Shown here: piece by piece, positions 19,202-27,566 of the stretch
How the letters are laid out: every line of letters starts with the position of its first letter
Position numbering within the stretch: the stretch's first letter is position 1
DNA from: Acidobacteriota bacterium
GTDB taxonomy: Bacteria; Acidobacteriota; Aminicenantia; Aminicenantales; Saccharicenantaceae
Assembly: GCA_039683095.1 (NCBI GenBank)
Contig: JBDKSB010000013.1
Span: 62,001 to 126,000 of the forward strand
Direction of reading: 5' to 3'
Length of the DNA: 64,000 nt
Position numbers and translations under genes: made by a program
Notes under the pieces: model-generated
Told to the model about the DNA's origin: nothing
Database searches by the model: none
What the model saw: only the letters and a program-made list of their open reading frames with translations

Positions 19202-19975
19202 CTACTTGCCGACGTACTCCCGGGACAGCCGCTCGAGCTCCTCCTCGATCTCCTTGCGGGACTTGACCGTGATCCGGGTCGTGTAGTTCGGCACCGGCGC
19301 CGGCGGCGCGGGCGGGGCGACCGGCGGCTCGAGCGGGACGGGCGCCGCGATCGTGGCGGGCTCGGCCTCGGGCCGGGGCCTGGGGCCGAAGAGCCGGTCC
19401 CGGACGATGGGCACGGTCAGCTTGGAGATCTCGCGCAGGGTCTCGAAGACGCCGACGCCGTTGACGGCCACGGCCTCGACCCAGGGCGAGCGGCGGGGGT
19501 TGAGCAGGTTGTTGAAGGTCTCGACGGGGATGAGGTATTCCAGGTCCCGCTTGTTGTACTGGAAGACGAGCGGGATCTTCATCAGGTCGATGTCGTTCTG
19601 GACGCAGTTGCGGCGCAGGCCGTCGAAGCTCTCGAGGTTCGCGTCGAGCAGCGGGATCTGGGAATCGGCGACGAAGACGATGCCGTCGGCGCCGCGCAGG
19701 ACGCTCTTGCGCGAGGCCTCGTAGAAGACCTGGCCCGGGGCGGACATCAGCTGGAAATGGACCTTGAAATCGGCGATCATCCCGGCCCGGATGGGCAGGA
19801 GGTCGAAGAAATAGGTCCGGTCCGTATCCGTCTCGAGGCAGACGAGCTCGCCGCGGGAGGCGCTGTCGAGCTTGTAGTAGATGTAGCGGAGGTTGGTCGT
19901 CTTGCCGCTCAAGCCGGGGCCGTAATAGACGATCTTGATGGCGATCGACTTGGTGGCGTAATTGATGAATGGCAT
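19202..19975 (-). CDS. mglA: MglA-type small Ras-like GTPase with C-terminal extension
   Basis: 257 residues. The first ~195 form an MglA-like G domain: FINYATKSIAIKIVYYGPGL with P-loop GPGLSGKT (residues 19-26), the PGQ variant of the G3 motif in APGQVFYEASR, and NKRDL as G4. MglA in Myxococcus sets cell polarity for type IV pili and gliding. Unlike MglA, this protein has a Pro/Ala/Val-rich linker (about 205-230) and a basic/acidic C-terminal helix (VKSRKEIEEELERLSREYVG). No mglB partner is adjacent. It has its own promoter and lies 51 bases upstream of the ComM gene on the same strand. Confidence 0.87.
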   Translation of the reverse strand: MPFINYATKSIAIKIVYYGPGLSGKTTNLRYIYYKLDSASRGELVCLETDTDRTYFFDLLPIRAGMIADFKVHFQLMSAPGQVFYEASRKSVLRGADGIVFVADSQIPLLDANLESFDGLRRNCVQNDIDLMKIPLVFQYNKRDLEYLIPVETFNNLLNPRRSPWVEAVAVNGVGVFETLREISKLTVPIVRDRLFGPRPRPEAEPATIAAPVPLEPPVAPPAPPAPVPNYTTRITVKSRKEIEEELERLSREYVGK

Positions 19976-19997
19976 GGTGCTTCCCGTTGTTGCGGCT

Positions 19998-20027
19998 ATT
20001 ATGCCAAAAACCGGACGAACCTATCAA
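19998..20027 (-). promoter_or_regulatory. Promoter of the mglA-like gene
   Basis: Minus strand: TTGATA (20022-20027), 18-base spacer, CATAAT (19998-20003) preceded by TGG, an extended -10. It is back-to-back with the promoter of the plus-strand gene at 20091. Confidence 0.65.
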
Positions 20028-20050
20028 GTCCGATGACCGCCCCGCGCGTG

Positions 20051-20059
20051 TGGTAAAAT
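20051..20059 (+). promoter_or_regulatory. Extended -10 promoter for the LOG-like gene and truA
   Basis: TGGTAAAAT: a TG dinucleotide, one base, then TAAAAT (20054-20059), 5 of 6 matches to the -10 consensus. No convincing -35 is seen, which extended -10 promoters tolerate. The ATG at 20091 with a GGGAGAGG site follows at a normal distance. Confidence 0.5.
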
Positions 20060-20090
20060 GGGGCGGACGATCGAACGGGAGAGGACGCCC

Positions 20091-20558
20091 ATGAAAGATC
20101 TCCGCAAGAGGATCCGCGTCGCCGTGATCGGCGGCAGCCGGCCCGGCCGGCAGGCCGTCGAGGCGGCCGTCGAAGTCGGCCGGCTCATCGCCCGGGCCGG
20201 GGCCGTCGTCGTCTGCGGCGGGCTCGGCGGGGTCATGGAAGCGGCCTCGCGCGGCGCCCGCGAGGAAGGAGGCCTGGTCGTCGGGATCCTGCCCGGCAGT
20301 TCGCCGGCCGACGCCAATCCCTGGGTCGACGTGCCCATCGCCACCGGCCTGGGCTACACCCGCAACGCCCTGGTGGTCATGAACGCCGACGCGGTCATCG
20401 CCGTGGACGGCGAGTACGGCACGCTGTCCGAGATCGCTTACGGCAAGATCCACGGCAAGCGGGTCGTCGGGCTCGGCTCCTGGGAGGTCAAGGGCGTCGA
20501 AGCGGCGGCCACGCCCGAAGAGGCGGTCCGCCGGGCCCTCGAGGGGCTGGCCGGCTGA
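20091..20558 (+). CDS. LOG/TIGR00725-family nucleotide-binding-like protein
   Basis: 155 residues from the ATG at 20091 with upstream GGGAGAGG. It has the Rossmann-like fold of the 'lysine decarboxylase-like' (LOG) superfamily in its short TIGR00725 form: VAVIGGSRPG near the N-terminus, VVCGGLGGVMEAASRGA, then GYTRNALVVMNADAVIAVDGEYGTLSEIA, equivalent to the PGGxGTxxE signature of LOG proteins but written DGEYGTLSE. Cytokinin-activating LOG enzymes are phosphoribohydrolases; whether this branch shares that activity is unknown. It is one base from truA and probably co-transcribed with it. Confidence 0.75.
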   Translation: MKDLRKRIRVAVIGGSRPGRQAVEAAVEVGRLIARAGAVVVCGGLGGVMEAASRGAREEGGLVVGILPGSSPADANPWVDVPIATGLGYTRNALVVMNADAVIAVDGEYGTLSEIAYGKIHGKRVVGLGSWEVKGVEAAATPEEAVRRALEGLAG

Positions 20559-20559
20559 G

Positions 20560-21288
20560 ATGAAGAACTACCGGATCGTCCTCGGCTACGACGGCACGGA
20601 TTTCAAGGGCTGGCAGCGCCAGCCCGAGGCCCGGACGATCCAGGGCGTCCTCGAGGCGGCTCTCCACAAGATCACCGGGAAGAGGACCGTCGTCCACGGC
20701 GCGGGCCGGACCGACGCCGGCGTCCACGCCCTGGGACAGGTGGCCAGCTTCCGGGGCGCCTTCAAGCTCTCCGGCGAGGTCCTCCTCCGGGCGCTCAACG
20801 CCGTGCTGCCGGGGGACGTCCGGGTTTTCTCCCTGGAGGAGGCGCCGCCGGAATTCCACGCCCGCAAGTCCGCCCGGTCGAAGCTCTACCGCTACCGGAT
20901 CGTCCACGCGCCCCAGCCGAGCCCGCTCGACCGGCGCTACGTCCTGCACTGGCCCTACCCGCTCCGGACCGGCAAGATGCGGCAGGCGGCCCGCCTGTTC
21001 GCCCGGACGGCCGATTTCACCGCCTTCTCCTCGAACCGGGACCGCTCCCCTGTCCGGACCGTCACCCGGTCCGAGCTGCGGATCTCCGGCGACGAGATCG
21101 TCTACACGATCGAAGCCTCGGGCTTCCTCCGCTACATGGTCCGGACGATCGTCGGCACGCTCCTCGAGGTCGGGCGGGGCCGGCTGGAGCCGGAGGAGCT
21201 GGACGGGATCTTCAGGCGCAAGGACCGCTCCCTGGCCGGGCCGACGGCCGCGGCCAGGGGCCTGACCCTCGTCCGGATCGACTACTGA
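20560..21288 (+). CDS. truA: tRNA pseudouridine(38-40) synthase TruA
   Basis: 242 residues. It isomerises uridines 38-40 in the tRNA anticodon stem-loop. The N-terminal YDGTDFKGWQRQP is the TruA signature, and the catalytic Asp52 sits in GRTDAGVHA. RFLRYMVR-like sequence (GFLRYMVRTIVGTLLEVG) and the closing GLTLVRIDY are typical. It follows the LOG-like gene by one base. Its last 7 bases overlap the convergent rimI gene. Confidence 0.95.
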   Translation: MKNYRIVLGYDGTDFKGWQRQPEARTIQGVLEAALHKITGKRTVVHGAGRTDAGVHALGQVASFRGAFKLSGEVLLRALNAVLPGDVRVFSLEEAPPEFHARKSARSKLYRYRIVHAPQPSPLDRRYVLHWPYPLRTGKMRQAARLFARTADFTAFSSNRDRSPVRTVTRSELRISGDEIVYTIEASGFLRYMVRTIVGTLLEVGRGRLEPEELDGIFRRKDRSLAGPTAAARGLTLVRIDY

Positions 21289-21761
21289 TCGAGGACGAGG
21301 GCCATGACGAAGGCGTCCTCGTCCGGCCTGGTGTAATAGTTCTTCCGGACGCCCATGATCTCGAAGCCCAGCTTCTTGTAGAGGGTCAGGGCCGGCGTGT
21401 TGGACTGCCGGACCTCCAGGGTCATGAAGGCCGCGCCGGCTTCGCGGGTCTTGGCGATGGCGTGGCGCAGCATGGCCTCGCCCAGCCCCAGGCCCCGGCA
21501 GTCGGGATGGACGGCGAGGTTGTTGACCTGGACGTCGTCCCTGATCTGCCAGTAGATGATATAGCCCACGACCGTGCCGGCCGGCCGCTTGACCACAACC
21601 AGGGGGAACGAGACCGAGGTGTTCTGGATCTCGCCGAGGAAGGTGTTCTCGCTCCAGGGATTGGAAAAGGACAGGGTCTCGATGGCCCGGACGGCGGCCA
21701 GGTCGGACTCCCTCATCCGGCGGATGAAGAAGCGCTCCCCTTCCTGGGTCAGGTCCGGCAT
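21282..21761 (-). CDS. rimI: Ribosomal-protein-alanine N-acetyltransferase RimI-like (GNAT)
   Basis: 159 residues from the ATG at 21761, which overlaps the tsaB end by 13 bases. GNAT fold: IRRMRESDLAAVRAIE at the start, the strand VNNLAVHPDCRGLGLGEAMLRHAI with the acetyl-CoA pyrophosphate loop (R-G-L-G-L-G), then VRQSNTPALTLYKKLGFE, the RimI-type motif B. RimI acetylates the N-terminus of ribosomal protein S18 in E. coli. The tsaB-rimI pairing is common in bacteria and supports the name. Confidence 0.88.
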   Translation of the reverse strand: MPDLTQEGERFFIRRMRESDLAAVRAIETLSFSNPWSENTFLGEIQNTSVSFPLVVVKRPAGTVVGYIIYWQIRDDVQVNNLAVHPDCRGLGLGEAMLRHAIAKTREAGAAFMTLEVRQSNTPALTLYKKLGFEIMGVRKNYYTRPDEDAFVMALVLDQ

Positions 21762-22441
21762 GTCTCCTCGGCCTGGGATCTCCGGAAATAGAGCGGCTCG
21801 AGCGAGGCCGCGTCGACGCCCTTGCCCTCCCGGAGCAGGCGGCCGCCGAGACGACCCACCTCGGCCGCGATGAACGGCGAGCGGCGGGGATAGCGGGCCC
21901 GGTCCCCGACCCGCGACCGGAGCGCGTCGCCGTAGGCGGCCAGGCCGCTCCCGGCGAAGGCGATGACCCGGCCGGCGGGCAGCCGGGCAAAGAGCTCGCC
22001 CGGATCGTAGGCGCCCTGGGGCAGGACCTCGACGAGCCCGCCTTCCCGGGCCTCGAAGAGCCCGGCGTAGATCTCGCCTTTCTTGGCGTCGAGGAGCGGG
22101 CAGACGAGGCCCCCGCCTGCGCCGTCGGCGGCCAGCTTCTCGGCCAGGGCCCGGAGGGTCGAAACCGGGGCGACGGGCCGGCCCGAGGCGAAGGCCAGCG
22201 ACTTGACGGCGCCGAGGCCGATGCGGATGCCGGTGAACGAGCCGGGCCCGGCCGCCACGGCGTAGCCGTCGACGGCCCGGATGTCGCGGCCGAGCGCGCC
22301 CGTCAGGAAATCGATCGACCGGAAGAGCCGGGCCGAGTGGGTCGCGGCCGACTCGACGTTGACTTCGCCCAGGAGCGTCTCGTCCTCGAGGAGGGCCACG
22401 GAGCCCCCGGGCGTCGTCGTGTCGACTGCAAGAATGAGCAC
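21749..22441 (-). CDS. tsaB: tRNA t6A-modification accessory protein TsaB
   Basis: 230 residues. TsaB is an inactive ASKHA-fold homologue of TsaD and part of the TsaB-D-E complex that makes threonylcarbamoyladenosine-37 in ANN-decoding tRNAs. Visible signatures: ILAVDTTTPGGSVAL at the N-terminus, THSARLFRSIDFLT, and AAGPGSFTGIRIGLGAVKSLA (the GPGSFTGxRxG signature). It lies 21 bases downstream of the dehydrogenase gene and overlaps rimI. Confidence 0.93.
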   Translation of the reverse strand: MLILAVDTTTPGGSVALLEDETLLGEVNVESAATHSARLFRSIDFLTGALGRDIRAVDGYAVAAGPGSFTGIRIGLGAVKSLAFASGRPVAPVSTLRALAEKLAADGAGGGLVCPLLDAKKGEIYAGLFEAREGGLVEVLPQGAYDPGELFARLPAGRVIAFAGSGLAAYGDALRSRVGDRARYPRRSPFIAAEVGRLGGRLLREGKGVDAASLEPLYFRRSQAEETCRT

Positions 22442-22462
22442 GGCCGGCTGCCTGAAGCCTGC

Positions 22463-23578
22463 CTAGAGCTTGGCGGCGATAGCCCGGCCGACGTCGAGGC
22501 TGGTCGCTTTTCCGCCCATGTCGTAGGTCCGGACCTGGCCCTCCCTGATGACCTCGGCGACGGCGGCCTCGATGGCCGCGCCCTTGGCCGTTTCGCCGAT
22601 CCAGTCGAGCATCATCTTGGCGGCCAGGACCGTGGCGATGGGGTTGACCTTGTACATCCCCGCGTATTTCGGGGCCGAGCCGTGGGTCGGCTCGAAGACG
22701 CCGTACTTGTCGCCGATGTTGCCGCTGCAGGCGAAGCCCAGGCCGCCGACGAGCTGGGCCGCCAGGTCGGAGACGATGTCGCCGAAGAGGTTCTCGGCCA
22801 CGAGGATATCGTAGTCGTGGGGGTTCTTGAGCAGCCACATGCAGATGGCGTCGACGTTGGCGTCCCAGAACTTGATGTCGGGATAGCCCTTGGCGACCTC
22901 GCGGGCCGTGTCGAGCATCAGGCCGCCGGTCTCGCGCAGGACGTTTGGCTTCTCGATCAGGGTGACCGACTTGCGGTGATACTTGCGGGCGAACTCGAAG
23001 GCCGCCCGGACGATGCGGGCGCAGGCCGGCTTGGTCATGATCCGGGTCGAGATGGCGATCTCGCCGGCCGGGACGTCCTTGAACCGCTTCATCTTGGGGT
23101 TCGTCAGCAGGGCGTCGCGGACGACCTGGGACAGGGGGAAGAACTCGACCCCGGCGTACAGGCCCTCGGTGTTCTCGCGGAAGATGACCAGGTCGATGCC
23201 TTCCTTGTAGTTCAGGGGGTTGCCAGCGTAGGCCTTGCAGGGCCTCAGGTTCTGGTAGAGGTCGAACTCCTGGCGCAGCCGGACGATCGGGCTGAAATAG
23301 GACAGGCCCTTGCCCCGGAGCGACGGGTCGAGCTCGCGGTCGGCGTCTTCCCTGGGCTTCGAGGTGATGGCGCCGAAGAGGCAGGCATCGGTCTCCCGCA
23401 GGAGCTTGAGGGTCCGGTCTGGCAGTGGGTTCCCCTCCTTGCACCAGAATTCCCAGCCGATGTCGCCATAGATGAACTGGGCGTCCAGGCCGATCTTATT
23501 GAGGACGATCATCGTCGCTTCGACGACGTCCTTCCCCACCCCGTCGCCGGGGAGAACAGCGATCCTGTACTTGGGCAT
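22463..23578 (-). CDS. Isocitrate/homoisocitrate/isopropylmalate dehydrogenase family enzyme
   Basis: 371 residues from the ATG at 23578. Beta-decarboxylating dehydrogenase fold: [14 protein letters not shown] at the start, [13 protein letters not shown], and the phosphorylation-loop region [14 protein letters not shown]. The metal/cofactor part is [20 protein letters not shown], ending with [12 protein letters not shown]. The ENTEGLY form is seen in isocitrate, homoisocitrate and archaeal-type isopropylmalate dehydrogenases, whereas standard bacterial LeuB has a different sequence there. Two bases separate it from the LeuD-like gene, so its substrate should be the product of that dehydratase (3-isopropylmalate, homoisocitrate or methylmalate type). 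Exact substrate not settled. Confidence 0.85.
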   Translation of the reverse strand: MPKYRIAVLPGDGVGKDVVEATMIVLNKIGLDAQFIYGDIGWEFWCKEGNPLPDRTLKLLRETDACLFGAITSKPREDADRELDPSLRGKGLSYFSPIVRLRQEFDLYQNLRPCKAYAGNPLNYKEGIDLVIFRENTEGLYAGVEFFPLSQVVRDALLTNPKMKRFKDVPAGEIAISTRIMTKPACARIVRAAFEFARKYHRKSVTLIEKPNVLRETGGLMLDTAREVAKGYPDIKFWDANVDAICMWLLKNPHDYDILVAENLFGDIVSDLAAQLVGGLGFACSGNIGDKYGVFEPTHGSAPKYAGMYKVNPIATVLAAKMMLDWIGETAKGAAIEAAVAEVIREGQVRTYDMGGKATSLDVGRAIAAKL

Positions 23579-23580
23579 GG

Positions 23581-24072
23581 TCACTCCTTTTCGAGCTTTT
23601 TCTTCGTGTATTCGATCAGGCCGCCGGCGGCGATGATGCCGAGCACGGATTCCGGCAGGGGGCTGAAATGGAAGAGCCCCCTGGCCGAGCTGATCTCGCC
23701 GCGGGCGAAGTCGATGTCGGCCGAGTCGCCCGTTTCCAGGGCGTCGACGGCCTCGGCGCACTGGAGGACGGCCAGGCCGAGGTTGATGGCGTTGCGGAAG
23801 TAGATGCGGGCGAAGGACTTGGCCACGACGGCCTGGACCCCGGCGGCCTTGAGGCAGGCGGCGGCCTGCTCCCGGGACGAGCCGCAACCGAAGTTCTTGC
23901 CGGCGACGACGACGTCGCCCGGCTTGACCTTGGCCGCGAAGCCGGGATCGAGGTCTTCCATGGCGTGCTTGGCCATCTCCTCGGGCGTCATGATCTGGTA
24001 GGTGTAGCGGCCGGGGAAGATGACGTCGGTGTTGACGCTGTCGCCGTATTTCCAGACCTTGCCTTGGCTCAT
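23581..24072 (-). CDS. leuD: 3-isopropylmalate dehydratase/homoaconitase-family small subunit
   Basis: 163 residues from the ATG at 24072, overlapping the large-subunit stop by ATGA. This is the aconitase swivel domain of the short (archaeal-like, about 160-residue) LeuD class: WKYGDSVNTDVIFPGRY, then AGKNFGCGSSREQAA, FARIYFRNAINLGL and the closing AAGGLIEY. The loop after PGR reads YTYQ, with no arginine. As I recall, methanogen homoaconitase has an arginine in this loop and isopropylmalate isomerase does not, which would favour a leucine- or citramalate-type substrate, but this is weak evidence. It acts only with the large subunit next door. Confidence 0.87.
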   Translation of the reverse strand: MSQGKVWKYGDSVNTDVIFPGRYTYQIMTPEEMAKHAMEDLDPGFAAKVKPGDVVVAGKNFGCGSSREQAAACLKAAGVQAVVAKSFARIYFRNAINLGLAVLQCAEAVDALETGDSADIDFARGEISSARGLFHFSPLPESVLGIIAAGGLIEYTKKKLEKE

Positions 24073-25322
24073 GAGAACTCCCTCGGATCGGTGATCCGCC
24101 CGGTGACGGCGGTCGCGGCGGCCGTGGCCGGCGAGGCGAGATAGATCTCGGAATCGCGGTTCCCCATGCGGCCGCGGAAGTTGCGGTTCGAGGTGCTCAG
24201 GCAGGCCTCGCCGGCGGCCATGAGGCCCTCGTGGGCGCCGAGGCACGGCCCGCAGCCGGAATTGAGGATGACGCAGCCGGCCTCGACGAGGGCCGACAGG
24301 GCGCCGGATGCGAGGGCCTCGCGATAGACCTGCCAGGAGGCCGGCAGGACCAGGGCCCGCACGGCGGGATGGACCTTGCGGCCCCTGAGGATCGCGGCCG
24401 CGGCCTCGAGGTCCTCGAGCCGGCCGTTGGTGCAGGTGCCGATCAGGACCTGGTTGACGGGCTTGCCCGCGACGGCGGCGACCGGCTTGACGTTGTCGAC
24501 CGTGTGCGGGCAAGCGACCTGGGGCTCGAGCGCGCCGAGGTCGACGGCCAGGACCGACTCGTACCGGGCGTCGGGATCGGACGACAGGGCCGTGAAGGGC
24601 TGCCGGGCCCGGCCTTCGAGCCACTTCAGGGCCTTGTCGTCCGGGGCGAAGTAGCCGTTCTTGGCCCCCATCTCGGCCGACATGTTGGCCAGGGTCAGGC
24701 GGGCCCCGACGCTGAAGCCGCCGGCGGACGGCCCGGCGAACTCGACGGCCTTGTAGTTGGCCATCTCGGCGCCGTGGTCGCCGATGAGCTTCAGGCTGAG
24801 GTCCTTGGCGAAGACGCCGCGCCCCAGGCGGCCGGAGAGGTCGATGCGCATGGTCTCCGGGACGCGGAGCCAGATCTCGCCGGTGGCCCAGGTGCAGGCG
24901 GTCTCCGTCCGGCCGATGCCGGTGGCGAAGGCGCCGAGGGCCCCGTAGCTCGGGGTGTGGGAGTCGCTGCCGACGATGACCAGGCCCGGCAGGGCGAAGC
25001 CCTGTTCGGGCAGGACCTGGTGGCAGACGCCCGCGTTGATATCGAAGAAGTTCGGGATGCCCTGCTCGGCGACGAACTCGCGGATGGACTTGTGGTTCTG
25101 GGCGTACTTCTCGTCGGCGGCCGGGACGACGTGGTCGAGGACGATGACGATCCGGCCCGGCGCCTTGACCTTCCCGACGCCGAGCTTCCGGAACTCCTTG
25201 ATGATGGCCGCGGAGTTGTCGTGCGACAGGACGTAGTCGGGCGAGACGGTGACGACCTCGCCCGCCTGGACGTCCTTGCCGGCCTTGCGGCCGAGGACCT
25301 TTTCCGACAGCGTCTTTCCCAC
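24069..25322 (-). CDS. leuC: 3-isopropylmalate dehydratase/homoaconitase-family large subunit
   Basis: 417 residues, starting with GTG at 25322 behind a GGAGG site. It is the [4Fe-4S] aconitase-type catalytic subunit in its short, LeuC2-like form. Cluster ligands are seen in LIGTCTNGR and NSGCGPCLG. Other signatures are SHDNSAAIIKEF, ILDHVVPAADEKYAQNHK, VVGSDSHTPSYGALGAFATGIGRTE and RNFRGRMGN. It isomerises 2-substituted malates through a dehydrated intermediate. The operon order is large subunit, small subunit, dehydrogenase; no leuA-type synthase lies in the window. Confidence 0.88.
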   Translation of the reverse strand: MGKTLSEKVLGRKAGKDVQAGEVVTVSPDYVLSHDNSAAIIKEFRKLGVGKVKAPGRIVIVLDHVVPAADEKYAQNHKSIREFVAEQGIPNFFDINAGVCHQVLPEQGFALPGLVIVGSDSHTPSYGALGAFATGIGRTETACTWATGEIWLRVPETMRIDLSGRLGRGVFAKDLSLKLIGDHGAEMANYKAVEFAGPSAGGFSVGARLTLANMSAEMGAKNGYFAPDDKALKWLEGRARQPFTALSSDPDARYESVLAVDLGALEPQVACPHTVDNVKPVAAVAGKPVNQVLIGTCTNGRLEDLEAAAAILRGRKVHPAVRALVLPASWQVYREALASGALSALVEAGCVILNSGCGPCLGAHEGLMAAGEACLSTSNRNFRGRMGNRDSEIYLASPATAAATAVTGRITDPREFS

Positions 25323-25479
25323 GTTCGACCTCCTGAAACCCCATTTTATGGGGCGCCGGAGGCCTTGTCAACGCGTCCGGCGATCGCCTGGCCGAGGGCG
25401 TCGTCGACGCGAGCCTAAGCGCTGATCCAGCCGGTCCGAAGACGGGCGAGATGAGTCTCGGGGGGAAGCGACCTCGAGG

Positions 25480-25872
25480 CTATTCCAACCAGACCTTGAT
25501 GACGGCTCCATCGTCGCCCTTGATCTCGACGAGCGCCAGCGGCCCGGCCTTCTTCAGCGCGCTCCAGACGGCCTTGAGGTCGATCTCGCAGCAGTCCTCG
25601 TCGAGCTTGAAGCGCCGGCAGTCCTTCGAGCCGAGGACGGCCTCGATGAGGGCGACGGGCAGGGTGATCCTGACGCCGGCCTCGCCCGAGCCGGCGTCCT
25701 GGATCGTGACCTTGAGCCAGCGGGGCTCCCGGTCCCGGCTCCTCTCGGGGGCGGGAGAGTTCTTCACGGCGTTCTGGATGACCCGGAAGTCGTTGCGCCT
25801 GGCGGCCCCGGCCGGGACGGCCGGGACGGCGACGCTCAGGATGAGAATGGCCGCGAACGCTGTCCTCTTCAT
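25480..25872 (-). CDS. Exported protein with C-terminal domain shared with its neighbour
   Basis: 130 residues from the ATG at 25872, with GGAGG upstream. A signal peptide of about 22 residues (MKRTAFAAILILSVAVPAVP) is followed by a linker. The C-terminal ~80 residues begin RWLKVTIQDAGSGEAGVRIT and end GDDGAVIKVWLE. That segment aligns along its length with the C-terminal domain of the next gene upstream (25895-26758), so the two are paralogous in this part. The pattern (a beta strand, an I-P-hhLA helix, a second helix, then an acidic turn and strand) resembles the SHOCT-like/LiaX-type domain of Bacillota, from memory only. Function unknown; probably envelope-located and last in the sigma-factor operon. 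Confidence 0.7.
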   Translation of the reverse strand: MKRTAFAAILILSVAVPAVPAGAARRNDFRVIQNAVKNSPAPERSRDREPRWLKVTIQDAGSGEAGVRITLPVALIEAVLGSKDCRRFKLDEDCCEIDLKAVWSALKKAGPLALVEIKGDDGAVIKVWLE

Positions 25873-25894
25873 GACGATCCTCCTTGTCTCTCCG

Positions 25895-26758
25895 TCAATC
25901 GATCCAGATCTCGATGACCGAGCCATCCTCGCCGGCGATGCGCAGGAGGCTCTCCTTGGACTTGGCCAGCTCGCTCATTATCTTGGCGATGTCGTAGCCC
26001 TTTTTGCGCATGGCCGCCTTGGCGTCCTCGTCCATGGCGTTCAGGGCCAGGTCGGCCAGGGCGAAGGGGATGTTGATCGAAAAGGCCGGTTCCTTCCGGC
26101 CGGCTTCCCGGATCCGGATCCGGAGCATGCGGACCGTCGATTCCACGCGGGGCTTTCTCTCCTCGGCCGACTTGAGGCTCTCCGGCGAGACGCGCAGCAG
26201 GGCGATGCGGGCCCGGTCGAGGAGCTCGGGGTCCTTCTCGGTCTCGACGACCCTCGCCAGGACGGGGGCGGCCTTGGCGGCCTCCTTCTTGTCGGAAACG
26301 AAGCTCAGCTTGTAGGCCGCGTAGTACCGGACGACCTTGTTCGCGTGGTCGAGCCGGCTCTCGATGTCCCGGAGGGCGGACTCGTCCCCGCCCTGGTACA
26401 GGTCGAAGGCCAGGTCGACGATCGAACCTTCCGATTCCTCGACGAGGCTGGGTTTGGCGTCCTCCAGCCGGATATAGCTCTTATAGGCCCGCAGGGCGTC
26501 CTTCTCCCGGCCGCCCATGCCGCTCAGGCACTCTCCCTTATAGAAGAGGACCTGGCCGGCCAGCGGGCTCGAGGGGAACTTGTCGATGAGCTCGTCGATC
26601 TTGTCGAGGGCCGCCGTCCAGCTCTTGTCGAAGACGAGGAGCTTGGCCTCGCGGAAGAGGGATTCATCCGTCGCCGCCTGGACGCTGGCCCTGAGGGAGG
26701 CCGCCTGCCCCAGCCCGAGAGCCAGGACCAGACAGAATGTCAGGGTGGTTTTTCTCAT
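25895..26758 (-). CDS. Exported TPR/HEAT-like repeat protein with shared C-terminal domain
   Basis: 287 residues. Signal peptide (about 1-24, MRKTTLTFCLVLALGLGQAA), then TPR-like helices (about 35-100; LFYKGECLSG, ALRAYKSYIRL). HEAT-like repeats follow (about 120-190; VVRYYAAYKLSFV, LLDRARIALLRVS). The C-terminal domain from about 208 begins RMLRIRIREAGRKEPAFSIN and ends GEDGSVIEIWID, homologous to the end of the neighbouring 130-residue protein. Its start lies one base after the stop of the membrane protein upstream, so it is translationally coupled to the sigma operon. Probably periplasmic; no known function recognised. Confidence 0.7.
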   Translation of the reverse strand: MRKTTLTFCLVLALGLGQAASLRASVQAATDESLFREAKLLVFDKSWTAALDKIDELIDKFPSSPLAGQVLFYKGECLSGMGGREKDALRAYKSYIRLEDAKPSLVEESEGSIVDLAFDLYQGGDESALRDIESRLDHANKVVRYYAAYKLSFVSDKKEAAKAAPVLARVVETEKDPELLDRARIALLRVSPESLKSAEERKPRVESTVRMLRIRIREAGRKEPAFSINIPFALADLALNAMDEDAKAAMRKKGYDIAKIMSELAKSKESLLRIAGEDGSVIEIWID

Positions 26759-26759
26759 G

Positions 26760-27566
26760 TCAGATCCCGCTTTGCAGTTCTTTCTTGACCAGGTTGATCT
26801 TGAGGAGAAGCTGGCGCTCCTCGACATAGCTTCGGATCCTCCCGAGCTCGGCGGCCGGCAGCTCGTTGTCGATCTGGGAGAGCTCGAGGAAGAGCGTCTC
26901 GATCTGGTCGCAGATGGCTTTGGCCTTGGCCATCTGGAGCGTCTCGAGCTGGGCGTTGAGGTATTTCTTCTTTTGCAGCAGGTCCCGGGCCCGTTCCGTA
27001 CGGACGGCCGCCGGCACGACGGGGCCTTCGCCGGCCGATTCGAAGACATCGAGGAGCACGTATTGGCTCTTCTCCAGGTAATCGAGCGTGTTCCGGCGGG
27101 CCATCTCGCGCTCGGCCCGGTCCAGGAATTCGCCGGAGGCGTAATAGGCGTCGTCGCGGCCCGGGCGCGAGCCCGGGGCCTTCAGGACGACGTACATGGC
27201 GACGGCGCCGACGGCCAGGCCGGCGGCCAGGCCGGCCAGCGCGGGCCGCATCCGGAAGGCCGCCGGCCAGGACAGGCGGGCCCGGGAGCGCGCCCTCCCG
27301 GGGACGGCCTTTTCTCCCCCGGCCATGGCCAGGCCGGCGATGATGGCCGGCAGGGAGTCCCAGTCGACCGAATCGGCCGCCCGGCGGATCTCGGCCCGGA
27401 CGGCCGCCGTCTCCCCGAGGAGCCGGTCGACGGCCGCGGCCGCCGCCCCGGCCCGGCTTCCGTGGCTGTTCCCCTTCTTTTCGTCCATCGCCTTTCTCCT
27501 TCCCTCCCCCGGTCCCTCCGCGAGGATGTCGGCCCACTCCGTCCCGGCCGTCTTGCGCCGGCTCAT
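26760..27566 (-). CDS. Putative anti-sigma factor (single-pass membrane protein)
   Basis: 268 residues from the ATG at 27566, overlapping the sigma-factor stop by ATGA. The layout is that of an anti-sigma factor: a cytoplasmic N-terminal ~105 residues, one transmembrane helix (about 108-128) flanked by arginines, and a ~140-residue extracytoplasmic helical domain (DLLQKKKYLNAQLETLQMAK). The N-terminal part has no cysteines, so it lacks the zinc-binding (ZAS) motif of most ECF anti-sigma factors, and no other known anti-sigma domain was recognised. The call rests on position directly after an ECF sigma gene and on topology. Confidence 0.6.
   Translation of the reverse strand: MSRRKTAGTEWADILAEGPGEGRRKAMDEKKGNSHGSRAGAAAAAVDRLLGETAAVRAEIRRAADSVDWDSLPAIIAGLAMAGGEKAVPGRARSRARLSWPAAFRMRPALAGLAAGLAVGAVAMYVVLKAPGSRPGRDDAYYASGEFLDRAEREMARRNTLDYLEKSQYVLLDVFESAGEGPVVPAAVRTERARDLLQKKKYLNAQLETLQMAKAKAICDQIETLFLELSQIDNELPAAELGRIRSYVEERQLLLKINLVKKELQSGI

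Noticed and set aside
21762-23444. Upstream open frame continuous with rimI
   Set aside because: It runs antisense-frame through tsaB and the dehydrogenase with Arg/Gly-rich translation; the ATG at 21761 gives a normal RimI.
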